Origin: Manis javanica
Taxonomy: Eukaryota > Chordata > Mammalia > Pholidota > Manidae
Length of the DNA stretch: 64,000 bases
Assembly (NCBI RefSeq): GCF_040802235.1
Contig: NC_133170.1
Coordinates: 47,377,501 to 47,441,500 of the forward strand
Direction: 5' to 3'
Shown here: one piece after another, positions 12,426-29,329 of the stretch
Position numbering within the stretch: position 1 is the stretch's first letter
Layout: every line of letters begins with the position of its first letter
Made by a program: the position numbers and the translations under genes
Notes under the pieces: generated by a model
Seen by the model: the letters and a program-made list of their open reading frames with translations, nothing else
The model's database searches: none
What the model was told of the DNA's origin: nothing

Positions 12426-15390
12426 CTTTGGGCTCGCTGGAAGGGCCTCCCTGGAACGGCTGGCCAAGCCCTTCCCTCGTGATGTGTATGCTGGCTTTAC
12501 CTGAAGGCATCTTTTTCTCCAAATCGGTCCATGAGTTCTATGTTGAGGGAAGGTATAGGAAGCTGGACCTGGGATGAGACACCTGCTTGGGTGTTTACTC
12601 AAGGCCCTGGAAGGAGGGTGCAGGCTGAAGATGAATGAGCACGGCTGCTAGAATTAAGAGGCTGGCAGGGCAGCTCCCAGTGATTGGGCAGGAAGGTGTT
12701 CTGAGATCCCCTCATAAACAGATTAACCACACAGCATCATTGGAACACTTCTGAGATCAAAAAGGGGCAAAAAAAATTTTTAATTATTTTTACTAATAGA
12801 TTTGCCAAGCATAAAATAATAACAGAATTGATAACACATAGTGAACAAAACATCACTGTGGCAAAATAAGATAGTTCAGGTAACTGTTCATCTGCTCTTG
12901 GGCAAGACTATTTCTTGTGCATTCTTACCTGTCACTTCCCGTGTCACGCTGACCGTGCTGACCCCTGCCTGTCTCCTGCCTGTCCCGCCTGCTGCCCGAA
13001 ACTGACAGCAGTTGCCATGTGGAGGCAGCCTGGGGTGTGAGGGTGAGTGAATGGGAAACCTTTAACTCTGGTGGTTTCATAGTCAGCATTGTACCCAGTC
13101 TTAAAACTGGTAAGTCCCTTTTTGAGAATTTTGGAGCCTTTAAATAGCTTTCCTTTCGACATTATTACTTTTGAGGATCAGCACTGAATGACTGAAGGGT
13201 ACACATGCCAGCAGCTGCACCTTCTCCCCTCAGAAGTCTTCCACAAGAGATTGTACTTTCCCCGACTGCCTCTTCCTTACCCCCGATACAGTTATCATCC
13301 TAACGGAGGATTTGGTTGTGTTTTAGTAGGCCCTGTTGAGCTGATTACTGTTAAGAACCAGAAACAAATAATTGATTTCTATTTACTCACTTAGGTAACA
13401 GATTTTTATATGCCAGGATAAACACTGCAACTAAAAAATCAGGACACAGCCCCTTGACTCTAAGGCTCTGGATTATTTTAGTGGGAACAGAGGCATAATC
13501 ATCATAGCCTTAGAATTTGATTCTGCTCTGATCCTGTTTTCCCAGCTTCTCCAGGCAAAGAGCAAATGAGAGTTGTTTTAAGTCAGGCTTGTGTGATCCG
13601 TGCAGAAAGGAGCTATTGTTTCTCTTTCACCTCTATCCTGAACCCCTACCTGTAACATTGTAGGAAATAGCCTTTGAGACACAAGTGTGCTGATCCTTTA
13701 TCTAATTCTGTCATTGTTCCTGTGTGTCATCCCACCTCCCGATTTCTTTTGGGCCCTTGACATGGGACTAGTTTGTCATTTCACTAGCTTCCTACCTACC
13801 CCCACCTCCACACCAATATCCAGAAGTTAAAGCATGGTAAAACTCTTATTAGCCAGCCAACCCTGGTAGCGAGTAAGGACCCCCTGATGTCCATGGGTTA
13901 TTAGCCCTGCTCTTCTTGCACCGCTGCTACTAGAGTCTTTCAGATTATCTTGAAAGTAGTTTTCTTTTAAAGTCCATATCCTTCCTATATGTGCATCTAA
14001 TTTCTTTTCAGTATTGGAATGTTGGGCTGAATTGTTGCTTTTTCCTACAGTAGCAGCATATAGTGAAACTACAGTTGAGTGGCCGGGCTGGGCAGGACTG
14101 AGCTGTTGTGGTGTTCTGTTATTTCACCTAATCTGGAAACACTGTCATGTAATACTAAACAGTAGCACATATTTTGACCAGCTAATTATTGTTATTAATT
14201 ATTATGCCAAGTCTTGTACTGTGAGTGGGAAATTACTACTCTAGAGACTTAAAATCTCATGTGAGAGAGATTATGCATCCATCCACATAGCTGTAGATCG
14301 TACAGATCTGTTGGCTTTCTGATTTGGAACAAATGACAAAAATGAACTCTACAGCTTCCATGGGCCTCACATCAGCCTTGTGCTTCCTGAAAAGTTGTGT
14401 CATAAACTCCTTTGAATGTTTTTCAACTTTCTGCTGGAGGAAGACAATAGGTACCATTTCCTCAATGTTTGTTAATAAGCCTTTTAGGGGTTTTGTGGGA
14501 AGGCCACTCTTAGTGGACATGATCATGTTATTAGAGATCCTAAGTGTCTGAATTAGTTCCCCTTCCATATGTAGGAAAATATACCCCCTGTTTTAGGGCC
14601 ACGAGTTCCAGTGTAACTGCTAGACACACTGGCCACCACTGCTGTGAATTCTCACACAGGCCCCAGCTTTTCAGGGGAGCCCTTTATTTTGGTTGGCCCT
14701 TGGTGTGTAAGTTCTTTCCAGGGGACAGTAGCTTGAGGGCATCCTCACAGTACCACCTTGTGTGACAAGGCCCCCCTCCAAGCTAGTCCTACAACTCTGA
14801 CCTGACTGCCCCACCTTTTAATAGCAGTCCCCAAGCCATGTCACTGGCCTGCTGTTAGTCACCTTTGTGAGGTTTTCTGATTTTTCAGGTTCCTTCTGCC
14901 ACTCACTTCTAGGTTACATGTGGTTGCTATATCATGAAGGGACACTGAGGATATGAATTTTTTTCTCATTTTGTATAAAATTGCTGTGGATGTGCCGTAT
15001 CTCATGGAGAAGGCAGCTTTCACACCCTTGCAAGTGTATCTTTTGGGAGAGGAATTGGGGGAGATTAGGATTCCCTCTGGAAAACTGCCTCACTCATACT
15101 ATTTTACCATACTCTCTTTGAACTCCTTAGCAAAAGAAGTAATTAAAACCAGATTTTGAGAAGTATGTTTGTATTCAGAATATACATTTTGATGGTGGAT
15201 TTCCTCTGATAAGCATTTTCTAAGTACCACGTATGGTATTGATTTTACAACCTTAACAAAGCTAAACATTCACAGGGTTGTTTCTTCATACAGAGTTGTA
15301 GGCGGTGGAGGAAAGAGCTAGTTAATACAAATGGTAATTTAAATCTAGAAGACTTGGAAGTAGAGTTGGTATTCATTGCCACTTGATGTC
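12426..15390 (+). other. UBE2E1 intron, mostly unassigned
   Basis: No named repeat recognised apart from the unexplained minus-strand frame at 14,257-14,568. Confidence 0.5.
14257..14568 (-). pseudogene. Unexplained 103-codon frame, possible coding relic
   Basis: Uninterrupted minus-strand frame with protein-like composition: MEGELIQTLRISNNMIMSTK at the start, then LPTKPLKGLLTNIEEMVPIV and FLQQKVEKHSKEFMTQLFRK. It shows no repeat phrase that I know. Nothing upstream continues the frame, no splice sites are obvious, and there is no poly-A run. It could be a fragment of a processed pseudogene or a chance frame. I do not recognise the protein. Confidence 0.2.
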
Positions 15391-15392
15391 CT

Positions 15393-15565
15393 CTGTAGTG
15401 GGCTTCTCAGACTTAATGTGCAGAGGAATCATTTGGGGATCTTGTTAAAAGGCAGATTGTGATGCGTGAGGTTTGGGGTGGAGTCTGAGCATTTTCATTT
15501 CTACCAGACTCCAGGGCATGCATGCTGCTGTCGCTTTGCCGGGGGACCACATTTTGAGTCCCAAG
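15393..15565 (+). repeat. MER5-like hAT DNA-transposon fossil
   Basis: 'gcagaggaatcatttgggga' with 'tcttgttaaaaggcagattg' and the end 'gaccacattttgagtccc' match the MER5A-type layout. Confidence 0.55.
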
Positions 15566-15699
15566 GGTCTAGACTAGGGCATGTGTGAATCAAACTTTTA
15601 ATGATAACCATTGTATATTGAAGTCTGACACCAGGGATTCAAATGGAAGCTCTTCCCTTATAGCTTAACCTCGAGCAGCCTTTCTCTGAGGCTGGGCTC

Positions 15700-15903
15700 C
15701 CAGCCTTGGCTCTGCTGGTGTCCTGGGCCGCAGGAATTGTGTGTTGTGCGGCTGCCTGGTGCTTGTACGGTGCTGGGCTGCACCCTGGCAGCCCCCCTCT
15801 AGCTGCCAGCAGCACCCTCTCTCCCAGCTGGGACATCCCAGAATGTCTCTGGACTTTGCCAGATGTCTCCTGGGGGCAAACTACCCAACTGAGAACCATG
15901 CCA
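15700..15903 (-). repeat. MER20 hAT DNA-transposon fossil
   Basis: On the minus strand: 'tggttctcagttgggtagtt', 'tgcccccaggagacatctgg' and 'gggtgctgctggcagctaga'. This is the MER20 order over nearly full length. Chance frames in both directions are caused by its GC content. Confidence 0.7.
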
Positions 15904-17448
15904 TAAGGTTACTGTTGAAATGGGGGGAGTTTGGAGGACTTTGTGGTGTGAGTAACGTGCTTATATATAAGCAGCTTCTACAAAGAAGAGAACAGGCATG
16001 GACCAACCAGTCAGCAGTCTCCGCCTCATGGGCTTGTCTCGGGGTGATGGCAAGGTTACCTCAAGGGCCGATCCTTTATTTTTATGAAACATTAGTCATT
16101 GTACCATGGGGTGGTAACGGATTACTAGCGATTTTCAGGTGGGTAGGACTGAGTTTCTAACTCAGCCAATCTTGAGCCTTTACCCTTTCTTGAAAGATGC
16201 TGACACACTTGCTGACGTGTCCGTCTTTTCACCGTCACTTGCTGCTGCTCTTCAAATGCTTGTTTGTAGCGTATTTCTTACCTTTCCATCTTCCCAACCT
16301 CTTCCCCTCACTTGCCAGGGTGTGAGACCAAGTAACTAAGCTTTTTAGAATTATGACTAAAATAACATCTGAATTGGTTTTCTCTGTCTGTAAGCAAGGG
16401 TCATCTCTCCCAGTAAACTTCTAAAAGTTGATCAGATAAAGTATTTTTAAACACTGATTATGATGTTCACCTAGCTTCCAGGATGTTCTTTGTAAGAAAT
16501 CAGTGATACCACTTGAAAATTGAGATGTAACTTCGGTTTCTAACTTGAATGTTGACATGGAAGAACAGTAGAATAGTCTGTGATAAGTTAGTATTGAGGA
16601 TGGGAATTGGGGAGGACTCGCAAAACATGAATTTAAAAGCAAAATAAATGAAGCTTAAACAGTGTATGTGGTTATCTTGGAAATTTTTAAGTCAATCTGG
16701 AGAGCACATCAAATTCTAGTAAGACTACTCTCGCAATAGTTTCTGAAATTGGTTTTATTCTTAGAATTAAGTGAAGTCTATAGAGTACATTTTATACTGT
16801 TCAAATTCTCTTTAAAACCATGTCAAGCGAAACTGCCAATTGATAGTTCTTTGCTTTGTATAATCCCAATGTAATATTGATGAGGCATAAGGACTGTGAC
16901 CTGTGGTCACTGGAGAGAAGATGGGTCTCTTGGATTGTGGGAAAGGCTGTTAGAGGTGACACTACTTGTTACAACATACTTATTTTTAAAAGTTTTACTT
17001 ACTGGAGATGGTGCCCATCAGTCAACAGACAGACCTTGCTGCACTGAAATCAGGAGCATTGTAGCTCATGGCCGTCCCTGCTCCCAGTGTTAATGCATCT
17101 GTATGAAGTTGGAAGCCATTATAGAAAGGAGAAAATAATTGTGTCAAAAGAAGAAAATGGCTATTATTTTTCTTAAGATGTTTGCCACAGGTGTATTTAT
17201 TTTGACTAGAAGGAAAAAAAATGAGTTAAGGGCATAATTCTTAGTTCTTTGCCTTGTATAAAAGTTCTATGTATACTTTTATTTTGAACTGTTTTTGTTA
17301 CAAAGAAATCTTAAATCTGTTTTAACAAAACTGAAAGGTAAAGGCATGGTCTCTTTGCCTGCTCTGTTTCAGCCTCATGCAAAGTCTAATCACAGTGAGG
17401 TTTTAACATCTTCACACAGGGATATGTTTTTTGTTGTTGTTTTTGGTT
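15904..17448 (+). other. UBE2E1 intron, nothing clear
   Basis: No named feature. Confidence 0.5.
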
Positions 17449-17606
17449 TGTTTTTTTTGTATCATTAATCTACAATTACATGAGCAACATTATGGTTACT
17501 AGACTCCCCCCATCATCAAGTCCCCCCCACATACCCCATTACAGTCACTGTCCATCAGCATAGTAAGATGCAGTAGAACCACTACTTGTGTTCTCTGTGT
17601 TTTACA
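17449..17606 (-). mobile_element. Short L1 3' end
   Basis: A poly-T run followed by GTATCATTAATCTACAATTA and the 3'UTR phrase 'tgtccatcagcatagtaaga'. It is a strongly 5'-truncated copy of the same L1 family as at 38.8 kb. Confidence 0.85.
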
Positions 17607-18655
17607 GCCCTCAGTGACATGTATTTTTTTGTCCCCATGTTTCCTTAATACCTTACATTCTAACTCTCTTTTCCCAATTCAGAAGTTTCCACACTTCCTA
17701 ATCATTTAGATTAATATGCCACTCTAAAGTATACTTCAACCAGTGTTTGAAACTGAAGTTGTATTTCTTATTGTGGAACCAGAAAGTATCTTCTAATAAA
17801 GGGAGGGGACAGAAGGCTGGTAAAAGCATGCGCTGACCTAAGGGTAAACCTGCCAGTTATTTTAGAGGGAGATGGGTGGGGTGCTTGACAGCTCCTCCCC
17901 AGCGGCGTCAGTCCCGATTCTCCTGTTCCCTGGTCCCCCTCACTGTGGCTTTCCGAGAGCTGTGAGCTTTTGCTCCCATCTCTCCCTCCCTGCTCCCCAC
18001 GTGAATTTGTCTGTGCATCTTCGAGACCTAGTAGCGTCCTAACTCGTCCAGGGAGAACGTGGTGGGGGATGGAGCGGGGAGACAAATGTTTCACATGCCC
18101 CAATAGCATAATCTTTGGTTTTTTTCTGATTAAGAAAGTTCATGAGACAAAAAGCCACATGAATTCTCCCAGGAACAGCTTTAGGGTATCTAAGGTTTTT
18201 ATTCAGGCAGTGATGCTTGCTTAGTCTTTCCAGTGGGTTCTCTGGCCTCTCACAGTGATCCCCAGGACCCCTGGTTGAGGACCCACAGAGTAGGGATCCA
18301 TGCAGTTGACTGTTTTGTGCCTTATGATTTCAACTATATTTGATTTTATTTCACTTAGTATTATTTTTATTACATCCCACCTTTATTCTCCATCTTTGAA
18401 GGTTAACAGAAGTGTGGTACATCCATTTTTTCTTGTTCTTCCAATAGTTATGTTTATATTGTATACTTGATTCTTAAACTCCCTTTCTCTATACTTTTTT
18501 CCTGAACTTTCAGAAGTTTACACTCAAACTGAAAGCAGATCACAAACAAGTTGCAATCATGATTCTGATGTCTAGTTGTATCATAGATGACAGGCTGTAA
18601 AATGTTAAAAGCTTATGGGCATGGGCTAAACTGCTGTCCTACTTCCAGTAACCTG
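17607..18655 (+). other. UBE2E1 intron, nothing clear
   Basis: No named feature. The frame at 17,768-18,109 is unsupported. Confidence 0.5.
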
Positions 18656-18800
18656 TATCAGTGGCTCCCAAATGTAAATCACCTGCTTAAAAATCACTCA
18701 GGGAGCTGTTTAAAGTATATAGATTCTTGGGTCCCCCTCTGGATATTCTGAACTCAGTAGTCCTGGGATGAGGGGCCAGGAATCTAAGTTCAACTAGGGT
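18656..18800 (+). repeat. MER5-like DNA-transposon fossil
   Basis: 'atcagtggctcccaaatgta' then 'ggagctgtttaaagtatata', 'gattcttgggtccccctctg'. This is the same plan as MER5A. Confidence 0.5.
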
Positions 18801-18924
18801 TAGCCTGACTTGACTTTTGGTTTTTCCTGGGTCTCTTATTTGGCCTCCCCAAGCTGACTGCAAGGAAGACGGCGTGACTCCTGATTGCTGATGCTTCAGG
18901 AGGCGGGTTGGGACGCTGCAGGAC

Positions 18925-19015
18925 TGGGTTTTAGATAGCCTGGCTTCTCCTCTGGCCTTGGTTCCTTATCTGTAAAGGGATTTCAGATGGATGATTGTCC
19001 TTTGCTTTAAGTCTT
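18925..19015 (+). repeat. MIR fragment
   Basis: 'ggccttggttccttatctgt' with 'aaagggatttcagatggatg' is a MIR tail phrase. Confidence 0.4.
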
Positions 19016-19599
19016 AGGTCTCAGGAACTAAAGAGGATATAGTTCATCTTTTTAGCTGCAACCCTTGTGTTAGTGTTGTCTTCACCTACTAAGTCCACTT
19101 TTCCATTAACTCCAGTCTGGTAAACAGATGTCCTATCAGCCAGTGTCTGCAAGCTTTTCTGAGTACACATGCTACATGCAAACATATAGGCCGACTTCAG
19201 AAAGCCAAGGACCAGTCTAACCTCAGGATAGGAAGCAGTAATCAGGGTCGTATCTTTCACTGGAGAGGTTTCTGCATGTTCCTGGGGGCGAGGGCTGATT
19301 AGCTCTCCCTGCATCCCAGCTTGTGAAAATCACAGCCAAATGGCAGCCAAAGGCAGGAAGTCTTTGTTTTTGTTTTTTTTTTAACTCAAAGATGGCCTCT
19401 GCACCTAAGTGTGACTTCCTATTACAGAAAATGTTAATTAAAAAATTTCTCTCTGCATCAGTCTGTCATCTCCAATCTAAAATAGTTCTTGGGAATACTC
19501 ATCACAAGGAGATATTAAAGGACTATATATACTGTTTGAACCAGAGGGAAAATTAGTAGTGATCACTACTGTTTAATGGGCAAGTGAGGGTCTGTTGCT

Positions 19600-19760
19600 C
19601 TGCCGAGATTCCTCCCACCCTCTTCTATTTAATTCTCAAAACAGCCCTCTGAGTTATATGGTTTAGGTTGAGTAACTTGATCAAGGTCACACAGCTAGTA
19701 AGTGCTCCTGTCACCACTGAGCTCCTCCTGCCTTCTGGCCTGTGGGGGCCCATTCTTCCT
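19600..19760 (-). repeat. MIR fragment
   Basis: 'caaggtcacacagctagtaa' on the plus strand is the reverse MIR core. Confidence 0.55.
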
Positions 19761-23821
<4,061 letters not shown>

Positions 23822-24500
23822 ATTGAGTTTTCACAATTCTTATTTGTCTGTCACAGAGAGAGCTGCTTATATGATTTTGTGGGGGAGGGTGGGAGTTGGT
23901 AAAGAGTAGGGTATTTCTATAACAGATATTATTCAGTCTTATTTCCTAAGATTTTGTTGTAACTTAAGGTATCTTGCTACAGTAGACAGAATTGGTAATA
24001 GCAACTTTTAAAACTGTCATTAGTTCTGCTTTATTAGCTGAAATGTAGTACAGAAAGGAATAGACATTTGGGTTCAGTTGCTTGTAGTCTGTAAACTTAA
24101 AACAGCTTAATTTTGTACAGATTAAACACATGGCCATTTATGTAAAATCCTTCGAAGACTACACATCTTTTTGTTTTAAAAAATTGGAATTTGTGTTTCC
24201 TTTCTTGGAAGGGAACATTGATACCAGTTTTTAGAAACTGTCATCTCATATATATAAAATCGACACGTGGCTGTAAAACACCATGTAGGAAATGTATTAC
24301 GTATTTTATTTTATATGCCAATCTACTTTATTGTGGAAAGATTAGAGTTTTGAATCAGGACTTGTGAAAACCTGTAGTAAAATACCTTAAGCTGTTAATT
24401 GTAAGGCGTGGAATAGGAGTTGCTCAGTGGATTGGTTATGTTGTGGACTACTTAAGTCTGCATTTGTTACTGTGCTAATAAACAATATTAAAACCACCAC
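23822..24500 (+). other. UBE2E1: UBE2E1 3'UTR
   Basis: AT-rich untranslated sequence of about 680 bases follows the stop. It ends shortly after the canonical AATAAA at 24,477-24,482. The exact cleavage base is inferred, about 15-20 bases downstream. Confidence 0.75.
24477..24482 (+). other. Polyadenylation signal of UBE2E1
   Basis: AATAAA, 656 bases after the stop codon, in the order TGTGCTAATAAACAATATT. It is the only canonical hexamer I noticed between the stop and the point where the opposing NKIRAS1 3'UTR is expected. Confidence 0.75.
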
Positions 24501-24879
24501 CTAACACTGCTGTATTCATTCCACTTGCTCTTGCCATTGTAGTTGGCACATTCTTCTAAACTTGACCTAAGACAACCTAGAAGTACTGCAGACTGAACTA
24601 GGATTGGTACATTATTTTTATACAACAGCCCTGTGGGGTAAATTTAGAAAAGGATAACTTAACCCATCATCTTTTTAAAAGCATTTTCTAACTTGCAGAT
24701 GCTATGTGGCAAGTACATGATGGATGCAGCTGTACTAATGAGAACCCAGCTGAGCAGTTTGTCAGTACTAAGGGTAACGAAGTGATTCTAGTTCTCTGTG
24801 CTCACCCAGGCGCACAGGGTGAAAGTGCCTATATTCATTACACATGTAAAAAGAATATGGAAAACTACGCAAACTAACA

Positions 24880-25869
24880 GATCTAAGTTGAATTTATTAG
24901 GAAAAAGCAAACTGCTGGATGTAGTGTTTTATTTAAAAGTCAGATGATACATAGGAAAAAAGCTGGATCAATACAAACTGGAAGAGAAGAACGGGAAGGA
25001 TGTTAGCATATGTTAAGTGATAATTTTTTGACCAAAAAAATGTATTTGTGATGAGAGATTTTTAAAGAACTCTACAGTAGCACTTGCTGATTTGTAAGTT
25101 TTATTTACAGCTTTCATATACAGTAGTACTTGACTTGAACTCACTGAACTGAGCCAACTGAGCTTCAAGTGTTGCTTGATGTTAAAATCTATAGATGTTT
25201 TAAAATTCCTTGCTAAACACAATTAAAATCATAGCACAAGTGCAGATAAGGTAGATTATCTTGAAGGCTACCTATCATGCAATACTTTTATGATACATTT
25301 TATTCCACAGGACTACCTATCCAGAAATCTGTTCCAGAAGGTATAGTATTCTTTGTGGAAAATGAAAGCTTTTCATAGGATTTGTTCTGTGTAGCAGGAG
25401 CTCCACAAAATAAAATTTAGCTTGCTTATAGATTGTTTACTGTTTGTGATCCAATTTGGGTGCACAAAAACATGTCATTTTGTAATCCCACAGATGCTTA
25501 ATGAACTTCTTAAAAATGAAGTTATGGTTGAGCTAGGAAGTTTATATAAAGTTACACAGAAATAGCAGCTTCCGCAACGGGTTAGTGGGGAGTTACTCAT
25601 AGGTACATCTGCATTCCACCCAAACTTATTACTGTTTTGAGAAGTGCAACAAAAATATAAAGAACAAAGGTACTATTTTCAGGGACAAGTTTCAAGTAAC
25701 GAAAATGAAAATATTTTACCACACAATAATAATAAACTTAGCCCAAATAATTTAGTTACAACCTAAAGTGCATTAAATTACTTCCTTAGGGGTTTCCTAA
25801 GGACCATTTTAAGTATGTTCACAGACTCTGAAAGGCAGTCACTATTGAACAGTGAGATGTCACCGCTTC
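24880..25869 (-). other. NKIRAS1: NKIRAS1 3'UTR (extent uncertain)
   Basis: Sequence downstream of the NKIRAS1 stop on the minus strand. Candidate AATAAA hexamers, seen as TTTATT on the plus strand, lie at 25,299-25,304, 25,100-25,105, 24,928-24,933 and 24,893-24,898. Which of them is used cannot be told from sequence. The lowest is about 400 bases from the UBE2E1 signal, so the two genes converge without necessarily overlapping. Confidence 0.5.
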
Positions 25870-26112
25870 TTAGTTCTCAGAGCTAGCGTTCCCTTTGTTT
25901 TTCCTCCCAGGCAAAGGGAAGCCTGATTTGCTTGGGGGCTGGGAAAGTCTGCTGGCTAACAGAGTGAATGGCTCAATCAGAGTTCTCCGGTCTGTCACTG
26001 TGACCTCCCACAGCCGCACCTTCTCACTTTTTGCCCATTGCTGTGCCACTTCAGCATCCACTTGTCTCTGCTCAGAAAGGTCAATTTTGTTTCCTAATAC
26101 AACAATTGCTAC
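25870..26112 (-). CDS. NKIRAS1: NKIRAS1 coding exon 3 (NKID motif, stop)
   Basis: The exon begins with GTAGCAATTGTTGTA after the acceptor tttctttcag and encodes residues 113-192. It contains LGNKIDL, the guanine-specificity motif (N120-KID-D123), then [25 protein letters not shown] and a basic tail ending NKGNASSEN. The stop is TAA at 25,872-25,870. There is no C-terminal CAAX cysteine, in line with kappaB-Ras proteins not being prenylated. The tail differs from my memory of human at several residues (for example [12 protein letters not shown] and NASSEN), which looks like ordinary divergence. Confidence 0.96.
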   Translation of the reverse strand, partial: VAIVVLGNKIDLSEQRQVDAEVAQQWAKSEKVRLWEVTVTDRRTLIEPFTLLASRLSQPPSKSGFPLPGRKNKGNASSEN

Positions 26113-28190
26113 CTGAAAGAAAAATGGATAAAAAGATCACACTTTGGCAACATCAGTCCCTAGACAAAATGGAAAAAGTCCCAATTAAACTCTTTATCAT
26201 AACCGATTCTCAGGTGTTAGCTGAGGAAGACATTAACCTTGCTTCTCCTTCCTGAGTGCACAACAGGTGAAGTTACGCAACTCAGGTATGAATGGAAGAC
26301 CTGGGGAAATTAGTATCTAGGATACAGATGATAATCTGACCGAAAAATGTCTATTTTCATACATACTTCAAAATACAAGAGGACTCCCTGGAGCTGGGAG
26401 AGTTCTGTACCCCTAAGTTCCTATGAATAGGAATTTTTTCCTATTCACATTATCCCTAATCATGAAGTGCCTGATGCAAGCACTAAATATTTGCTGACTA
26501 GAGATGGACAGGAGCATTTCACACAAAAAGCAAGCAATCATTCACTTAAGCTTGAATACTTACTACACACTAGGCACTGCCTAGGACCAGGATGCTGTCT
26601 TCTGGAGGCAGTGAGAGCCCAAGGGCCAGGGGGCTGGGGAGAAAGGATGGTGGGGGGAAGGACAGAGAATACCCAGATTTTCAGATAGTGACTATAAAGA
26701 CAATAAAACAGGATAGGAAAGTGGGGCACAGCAAGAATTGTCAGAGAAGTCACCTCCAAGGGGCAGCTCTGAACTAGGACCTTTGAGCTTTTAAGTTGAG
26801 TTCCCTGGGCTCCAATTAAGGCTGTGCCTCTGGCAGGATGGAGGCACAGGCTCCAGAGATCTGGTTTTCTTGGCAAATCTCATACTCATTTCTCGGCAGG
26901 AGCTATCTATCTGTTCAAGCCCTCCTGTCTTTGTCACCCAGATTTTCATCTTCATATACAGCCTAGTCTGACCTCCAGTTCCCTCTCCTCCAGTTGCATA
27001 AACTGTTCGACTTGCCCCTAGACTTCAACAAATTCTGTCCCCCTACATCCTCGCATCTCTGCTTCAAATGCTCTTCCCTTCTTGCCTCGCTGAAACCCAG
27101 CCCAGCTCTGCAGCACTCACACTACCACAGTGGTGGGGTAGGTGTTTGTAAGGGGTCGTCCTTGTCCCTTCAGCTGCCTCCAGCAATGGCCTTCCCTAAG
27201 TACCTAAAACTGAAGTCTGGTGCTATTAGTCTGTACTGCCTACTGCCTGCTCCCCATCCCACCCTGCTGCTCATTACAGACCTGGCTCAGGGTCACCCCC
27301 ACACTGCTTTTGAATTCCTAGTGATGTCCCAGCCAGGTAGATGACCCTTCAGTAACCCTGTCTCAGCTCACTGACTTCTCCCAAGACTTTAATTATCCTC
27401 CTGGCCTCCGCCATTCACTCCCATGAACACATCCTGGCTCTCACCATTATACTGGTGCCCTCTATGACCTCAATTCCAGGAATCCCAGGCTGACCTCTGC
27501 CTTCCTACTTCATGGCTAAATCCTGATTGCAACAATTCTAAACACAAGGACCTACAATCCACTGGCTCTACTACCTTTTTACTGTCCTTCAACCCCCCTC
27601 ATGTCCTCAGTTCCTCATCCAGCTTAGATTCTTTTAAGTTACCCCCTCACTGTCAGCCCATTTTACTCACCTGGTAAACCCCCACAAACTGAACTCTGAA
27701 TCACACTCTATCTCACCACTTAACGTTGAGTGTGGATGGAGAAAAACAACTCTGCTGGCTGGTCCCAATTCATAACTTGACCTCAGAGGTGGTCTCCAGC
27801 AAATGTACTTCCATCCATCGACCCACTAACTAGAGGGTATCTCCTACCTTGGCCCTCTTCTCCAACCTCCAGCATCATCTTTCACTTTACTTTCAGCGGA
27901 CACCCATACTATTTCAGTAAGAAAATAGAAGAAAACTTTCGTGTGCTTCTACCACCACATCCAATAGCCCAACACCTTCCAAGTGCATGAACTCATCTTC
28001 CAGAGCCCATCCTCTTGAACCTGAACACAGATGTCACTAGCCATTGCCCCCTCTCCTGTATCATCAATTGTCTCCTTTCTGTTGGATCATTGCCATTAGC
28101 TTCCAGTAGCTCTCACTTAAAAAAATAGTAACCTCCTTTTATACATCCTTCTCCAGCTCCTCTCTGTTCCCCCTTACGGTCCAACAGATT
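26113..28190 (-). other. NKIRAS1 intron, ancient repeat debris
   Basis: Intronic sequence. About 26,530-26,620 resembles an antisense L2 3' end (growth of the lasts-in-'tactacacactaggcactg' type). From about 26,900 to 28,190 the plus strand is strongly pyrimidine-rich and L2-like but too decayed for a firm name. No exon or RNA gene is seen. Confidence 0.4.
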
Positions 28191-28575
28191 TACCCTTTGT
28201 TTGCTGTATTCAATTCTGTCTTATATCCAGTACAGACTTCATCTTACTCTTCTACTAAAACTGTTTCTGTTAAAACCTCCAAGTTACTAAGGCTGACTGC
28301 TACTTCGTCCTCAGCTTTTGTGAGCTATCCACAGCGTGACTTTCCTCATCCCTACTTTTTAAAGTGCTGGCTTACGTGCCTCCTGGACGTTCTCATCTCT
28401 TGGTGTTCCTCCTACCCCAGTGGCCACTTAGACTCCTTTGCTGGATCCTCCTCAACTCGCCAACTGGCACATGGCCACATCTCCAAGGCGGCAGCAGCAC
28501 TGCAGCTGAACTTGTTCCTCACCTCATCCCCCGACTGTCTTGTCAACAAAGCAGCCGAACTGATCGTTCTAAAAC
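28190..28575 (+). repeat. L2-like LINE fragment
   Basis: The plus strand resembles the 3' part of L2 (CR1 clade), with a CT-rich course through a Leu/Ser-rich chance reading frame. That frame (28,197-28,727) runs from this element into the next and is not a gene. Confidence 0.45.
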
Positions 28576-28579
28576 AAGT

Positions 28580-29120
28580 CAAAACATGCTCAACTTCATT
28601 AATACTAAGGAAAATGAAACTACTGAAATACCATTTCACCCAGAATCTTCACAAAATCCAAAAGTTTAACCACACATTGTCAAAATTGGAGAAACAGGCC
28701 CTGTCATACCATTCCTATGGAAGGTAATTTGGCAATATAGTCACCCTTTGATTCAATCCCATTTCTGCTAACCTTACATCTATACCCTAAAATGTACAAA
28801 ATAATATAAAAGATTATTCATAATAGTTCATAAGTTCCTTACCCAGCTTAGATTCTAAGTTCACCCAGCATACTTGATAAGTTCAAATGACTGGAAATAA
28901 CCCAAGTGTCCATCACTTTCGGAGTGGTTAAATTAGTATGATACATCTGCAACCACACGGTGAGTATTATACATCAGTTAAAAAAAAATCAGTACTGATA
29001 CTTCAAGGTATATACTGTGTGAAAAACACAAGGTATAAAACAATATGCTACCTTTGGTGTGAGAAAGGGGAAAATAAGATTTAAAAATGTGTATTTCTGC
29101 TTGTATTTACATAGAGAAAC
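28580..29120 (+). repeat. Old L1 fragment (ORF2 3' region, sense)
   Basis: Recognisable decayed L1 ORF2 phrases on the plus strand: 'ggagaaacaggccctgtcat', 'ggaaggtaatttggcaatat', then 'aacccaagtgtccatcactt'. Many substitutions and indels indicate an old L1M-type copy. Confidence 0.6.
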
Positions 29121-29329
29121 TTTGGAAGGATGCCCCAAAAACAAAAAAAGTAAAAAGTAGTACAAATATTTTACAAAGCATGCTTGAGGTACAGGAACTC
29201 AGTGGCTAAGGACAGGTGGAAACCAGAACTCACCGTAGTCCTTTTTATATGTCATTTTTATTTGAACCATGGGCAAAATTGCCTATTCAATTCTTAAAAA
29301 ATGAACATGAAAATAAATGAATGCAACCT

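Noticed and set aside
28197-28727. 176-codon plus-strand frame
   Set aside because: It crosses from an L2-like fragment into an old L1 fragment; low-complexity Ser/Thr/Leu-rich product, no domain.
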